A DNA stretch of 24,379 nt, taken from positions 1 to 24,379 of the IMG/VR virus record IMGVR_UViG_3300025131_004421; one strand, given 5' to 3'. Below are positions 21,417 to 24,379 of this stretch, in pieces. The notes beneath the pieces are model-generated. The model searched no databases. It was given only the letters and a program-made list of their open reading frames with translations, and had not been told where the DNA came from. Source of the stretch: a virus. The position numbers and the translations under genes are program-made. Position 1 is the first letter of the stretch; every line of letters starts with the position of its first letter.

Positions 21417-22075
21417 CCTACATACGCCAAGGCATCTTCCTTCAACTGCTCTCTAGGACATTGCCAGTCTTCTGCAAGCTGGCCCAAGGATGCCCCTTCA
21501 GACAGTTCCTTCAGTAAGGTGCGAATATGAGCCGGTGGAGTTTCTTGGGGTAGTTCAGGAGGGTCCACGATGATCGTGGATGGTTTAACATCGATGTATT
21601 CTGGACCGTCGTGAAGACGCTCCCATGAGTCTGCTGCCGCAATGCCGTGAGCGAAAGCGACCTCTTCGTGAGTGGGGTTTCTGCCAAGATCCCGACGCAA
21701 GATCTCTACATCCTTGAGAACCTTGCGCTCCTTTTTGGTTTCCCACTCTGGCTTCGTGACTGTCCCTTCGCGAGTCCTCGTGAACTGGACGATGGCACGT
21801 CGCACTGATATCTTGGCATAGGCACCGAACCGATAGGTTCGATCTTCAATCTGGTAGGTCTCAACGGCTTCGCAAAGAGCTACGTGGCCCTCTCCTTGAA
21901 GTTCTTCAAACTGGATCTGACCACCACCGTTGACATACTGTCTTGCTGTAGATCCGACAATCGGCTTATGGGACATGATCATCTGGTCTCTGGCAGTGCC
22001 ATTGCCGAGAGCGATCAGAGTCCAGAGAGTTGTTTCAGCCGAAGGATTCATACCCACCTGAGTCTGCGCTGCCAT
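21413..22075 (-). CDS. Phage-encoded sigma-70-like RNA polymerase factor, 220 aa
   Basis: Region 2 is recognisable: MSHKPIVGSTARQYVNGGG, FEELQGEGHVALCEAVETYQ, then YRFGAYAKISVRRAIVQFTR. This is the DLIQEG / F-STYA-WWIR pattern of sigma-70. LGRNPTHEEVAFAHGI fits region 3. The C-terminus LLKELSEGASLGQLAEDWQCPREQL may be a degenerate region 4 helix-turn-helix. The start ATG 22075 has GAGGGTAGG upstream; ATG 22051 (AGGTGGGT) is an alternative. It would redirect host RNA polymerase to phage late promoters; the head block lacks a convincing host-type promoter. Confidence 0.82.
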   Translation of the reverse strand: MAAQTQVGMNPSAETTLWTLIALGNGTARDQMIMSHKPIVGSTARQYVNGGGQIQFEELQGEGHVALCEAVETYQIEDRTYRFGAYAKISVRRAIVQFTRTREGTVTKPEWETKKERKVLKDVEILRRDLGRNPTHEEVAFAHGIAAADSWERLHDGPEYIDVKPSTIIVDPPELPQETPPAHIRTLLKELSEGASLGQLAEDWQCPREQLKEDALAYVG

Positions 22076-22140
22076 CCTACCCTCACTGGGGTTAAGGGCA
22101 GGATGGCTACACAAAGGAGAATGGCGAAGTCGCCTATGAT

Positions 22141-22317
22141 CTACTTGAGGACTCGATTGCCTTCAGACGCGGGGCCGATCCTGCTGGTGATCTTGTCAAA
22201 TCGAGCAGAATCAACGCCCATGGCTGCGGCCCTCTTCTTCCCCATACCCAAGAGATTCTGAGCAGCATTCTTGATGCCAGTCTTCTCTCCTGAGATGGAG
22301 ACCTGTCCATTACCCAT
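22141..22317 (-). CDS. Hypothetical small protein, 58 aa
   Basis: Reads MGNGQVSISGEKTGIKNAAQ, then NLLGMGKKRAAAMGVDSARFDKITSRIGPAS. It is basic, mostly helical, with no recognised family. AAGGAG lies 7 bases before ATG 22317; another ATG at 22323 is too close to that site. The ribosome binding site is embedded in a 12-base palindrome (22327-22338), which could limit translation. It lies between the ParB-DUF4417 gene and the sigma factor gene. Confidence 0.65.
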   Translation of the reverse strand: MGNGQVSISGEKTGIKNAAQNLLGMGKKRAAAMGVDSARFDKITSRIGPASEGNRVLK

Positions 22318-22326
22318 GACCATTCT

Positions 22327-22373
22327 CCTTGCAAGGATGGGGCCTGAGAATTATTCCCGTGAGAGTAGGCCCC
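22327..22373 (-). other. RBS palindrome and intergenic hairpin
   Basis: TCCTTGCAAGGA (22327-22338) is a perfect 12-base palindrome that includes the ribosome binding site of the 58-residue gene. Just upstream on the minus strand, GGGGCCT/AGGCCCC (22339-22345 with 22367-22373) forms a 7-base stem right at the stop of the ParB-DUF4417 gene. No T tract follows, so termination is unlikely. An mRNA processing or translation-control element fits better. Confidence 0.45.
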
Positions 22374-23650
22374 TACTTCCCCCCACGGAGTCGTGACTGC
22401 ATTCTACTCCCGATCCAGACGTATCGAGTGCCCGTATCAGGCAGAGAAGGCTCAATAAACTCCTGATGCCTATCTCCACCATAGAACACTACAACCTCTG
22501 GTGTCAAGCTCTCTATTGCTTTCTGGTAGCCTTGGATGGACATGCCCCGGCGGCGAACCTGTTCTTCTTCGTCACCCTTGCCCCAAGCCATTGTCCTGCA
22601 CTGAGTATAGACAACTGGAGCGTTTTTGGGTATCCCAGCGAAACAGAAGTCGTGAGACGAGGTATCGATGAAAGTCAAATTGGGGGCTACTTTGAGTCCA
22701 GCTTCCTGAAAGAATCGGGCACACCAGAAGGCTTTATACATCTGGTGAATCTGCAAACACCGGGGCTGTCCCTCCCAGATTGAGAAGTCAGGCATGATCA
22801 CTGTACCCCACTTGTTCAGCCGTAAACGAGTGACAGCATCTACAGGATCATTCCAGATCGATTCGAATTTGAAGTCGTCATCGTAGAAGCCGATGATCCC
22901 TCCTTCGCCCATACCGACATCCCAGTGCGATCCCTTGATTCCATGCCATGTGAAGAAGGTCTCATCCAGAGGTGTCTCTACTCCACCCTGCTCGTTCCAA
23001 ACGTATTCAGCAACACCACTCGCCATCATGCTCACATCCAACGGCGGAATCTCCAAGTAATTGTCAGAAGGAAAAGTCACGTTGGGATTCAGGCTGTAGA
23101 CGCCAGTGAGTTCCTCGCGAGGCATGTTGACCACGTCGGCAACCTTGGTGATGTCCTCTTCCTGTTCTGCAACAGAAGGAGTCTCAGGTTGCTGGTAACC
23201 AAGCTCTGGAAGAGCCTTGAGGATTTCAGAATCATCGAATCCGGTGTGCACCAGATCCTCGCCCATCTTGTGGATGGCTTTCATCTCGTGGTTTAGGATG
23301 CGCTGATCCCATGTGGCCTCTTCGGCGATCCTGTTGTCGAAGATGATGAACTGGCGACGTTGCCGTTCAGTAAGGTGGGTGACCTTGATGGTGGGGATTT
23401 CCTTCATAGCCATCTGCTGTGCTGCCAACACTCGGCCATGACCGGCGACGATAGAATCGTCTTCATTGATGATCACTGGCACCAGAAAACCGATCTCATT
23501 GATCATGCCGACCAACTTGTCGATCTGGCTTTGGGGGTGCTTACGCGCATTACGCACGTAAGGCTTCAGATCATCAGGCACACGATATTCAATGTGCAGT
23601 CTAATTTCTGGAGTATTGAGGTTATCAACAGTGCCAGATATGTCAGTCAT
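22373..23650 (-). CDS. ParB N-domain fused to DUF4417, 425 aa
   Basis: Residues about 20-130 are a canonical ParB/Srx domain: NARKHPQSQIDKLVGMINEIG, VPVIINEDDSIVAGHGRVLAA, TIKVTHLTERQRRQFIIFDN. From about 230 to the end it fits DUF4417, a family found in phages and mobile elements: WGTVIMPDFSIWEGQPRC, MYKAFWCARFFQEAGLKVAPNLTF and VVFYGGDRHQEF. Its function is unknown; the ParB part may bind nucleotide or act as a nuclease. GGGAG lies 8 bases before ATG 23650. It overlaps the methyltransferase stop by 8 bases and may act with it. Confidence 0.83.
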   Translation of the reverse strand: MTDISGTVDNLNTPEIRLHIEYRVPDDLKPYVRNARKHPQSQIDKLVGMINEIGFLVPVIINEDDSIVAGHGRVLAAQQMAMKEIPTIKVTHLTERQRRQFIIFDNRIAEEATWDQRILNHEMKAIHKMGEDLVHTGFDDSEILKALPELGYQQPETPSVAEQEEDITKVADVVNMPREELTGVYSLNPNVTFPSDNYLEIPPLDVSMMASGVAEYVWNEQGGVETPLDETFFTWHGIKGSHWDVGMGEGGIIGFYDDDFKFESIWNDPVDAVTRLRLNKWGTVIMPDFSIWEGQPRCLQIHQMYKAFWCARFFQEAGLKVAPNLTFIDTSSHDFCFAGIPKNAPVVYTQCRTMAWGKGDEEEQVRRRGMSIQGYQKAIESLTPEVVVFYGGDRHQEFIEPSLPDTGTRYVWIGSRMQSRLRGGK

Positions 23651-24329
23651 CTATGTTCTCCCGTTTGGCAAACCACAATCCTCTACGACCATTAACCCAT
23701 CCAGTTGTAGTCTCATCTTTCCATCCAAGCTTGATAGGAAAGGGATGGTTGTCGTACGTGCCCTGTCGATACATCTCTGACGTAAATCCTCCATCACCAA
23801 AGGTTTGTTCGATCCAGCCTATTGAAGGACGACATCCTGTAGCGGTCTGATCCCCTTGCTCACCATCGAAGGCATGGTCATTCCCTTCATCAGAAAAAAA
23901 CTTTGTGGGAGCAACTTCTGGCAATGTATGAATGCCAGTTCCTCCTATAGTCAGTTCACTATCCAGAACCAAGTGATCACAGGAATCACATGCTTTCCGT
24001 ATGCTGAACTCAGGATTTTCCAGATGATACAGAACTCCAAGGTGAAGAATGATATCAAAGTGACCCTCAAAAGGCCACTCTGTATTCAGATCAACTCTAT
24101 GAACTTCTATTTCTTCATTTCTACGCTTGACCTCTTCTAAGAACTCTGGTCGTACATCGCTACATACAACCTCACATCCCAGAAGATAGAAAAAATTACC
24201 AATTGTACCATCCCCACATCCGACTTCCAGCATTCTTTTGCCGTAAAAAAACTCTCTACCATAATGATCCAGCATGGCATTTATCCTAGCCCTACGCCAC
24301 GAAGGATAGTACAGACCGGGACATCTCAT
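23643..24329 (-). CDS. Class I SAM-dependent methyltransferase, 228 aa
   Basis: Motif I MLEVGCGDGTIGNFF (residues 33-47), motif II VVCSDVRPEFLEE, acidic VHRVDLNTEWPF, and IILHLGVLYHLENP (post-motif) show a Rossmann methyltransferase resembling tRNA/sugar-type Methyltransf_11/23 enzymes. The C-terminal half has a beta-rich region (DSELTIGGTGIH, GLWFAKRE). ATG 24329 is supported by AAGGAAAGGAAG upstream, but the frame stays open to the right edge of the window, so an earlier start outside cannot be ruled out. The substrate is unknown. Confidence 0.82.
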   Translation of the reverse strand: MRCPGLYYPSWRRARINAMLDHYGREFFYGKRMLEVGCGDGTIGNFFYLLGCEVVCSDVRPEFLEEVKRRNEEIEVHRVDLNTEWPFEGHFDIILHLGVLYHLENPEFSIRKACDSCDHLVLDSELTIGGTGIHTLPEVAPTKFFSDEGNDHAFDGEQGDQTATGCRPSIGWIEQTFGDGGFTSEMYRQGTYDNHPFPIKLGWKDETTTGWVNGRRGLWFAKRENIDD

Positions 24330-24379
24330 GGGTGAATACTTCCTTTCCTTGGGGCCACTACGCCGAAACGGGCTTATGT

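Noticed and set aside
22134-22334. Alternative frame (66 codons) over the 58-residue gene.
   Set aside because: The AAGGAG site is spaced for the frame starting at 22317; the alternative begins at a non-ATG codon with no site.
20685-23650. ParB-like genes as evidence for a plasmid-type partition system.
   Set aside because: No ParA ATPase and no parS-like repeat cluster was found; ParB/Srx domains are common in phages in other roles.

Overview
The window is part of a tailed double-stranded DNA phage or prophage (Caudoviricetes). The evidence is a contiguous head and packaging set: terminase large subunit, a portal fused to a Mu F-like domain, a Mu I-like protease with a nested scaffold, a capsid decoration protein and a major capsid protein. 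There is also an amidase endolysin. No rRNA, tRNA, integrase, IS element or CRISPR array was seen, and the tail genes lie outside the window. The host cannot be named from this sequence; ribosome binding sites are strong AGGAGG-type, so the host is bacterial. Genes are tightly packed, with many ATGA start/stop overlaps.

Reading from the right end, the leftward (minus-strand) block 24329-16547 encodes a methyltransferase, a ParB-DUF4417 fusion, a 58-residue protein, a sigma-70-like factor, a second ParB-like protein, TerL, a 46-residue ORF, the portal-MuF fusion and a 43-residue Lys/Gly-rich protein. A rightward six-gene island at 13322-16546 then interrupts the head module. It encodes a hypothetical protein, a beta-class DNA methyltransferase, a RuvC-like nuclease, a LexA-type DNA-binding protein without a protease domain, a 64-residue protein and a calcineurin-like phosphoesterase. 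It is driven by a clear sigma-70 promoter at 13225-13253. The leftward head block resumes at 13002-8955 (protease/scaffold, decoration, major capsid, three small proteins). Just past it lie a promoter and then an intrinsic terminator hairpin.

The left 8.8 kb is dominated by a glycosylation cassette on the minus strand. It holds a 729-residue GT2-TPR-GT4 fusion, three GT2-like and one GT4-like glycosyltransferases, a sugar nucleotidyltransferase, a Nudix hydrolase, a SAM methyltransferase, a HIT-like zinc protein and a zinc-knuckle protein. A single rightward endolysin gene splits this cassette. The main leftward glycosylation operon starts with a 50-residue ribbon-helix-helix-like regulator whose promoter carries a tandem/palindromic operator candidate. 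The left edge holds a small membrane protein and the start of another gene.

A working model, which is inference: the rightward island is the early/regulatory and DNA-metabolism unit, and the phage sigma factor may switch on the leftward late blocks. The sugar cassette would make and attach a modified glycan, either to virion proteins or to another acceptor. The less ordinary parts are the trimodular glycosyltransferase behind a terminator-containing leader, the RHH-controlled sugar operon, and the LexA-like protein with a LexA-like inverted repeat in its own operon leader.
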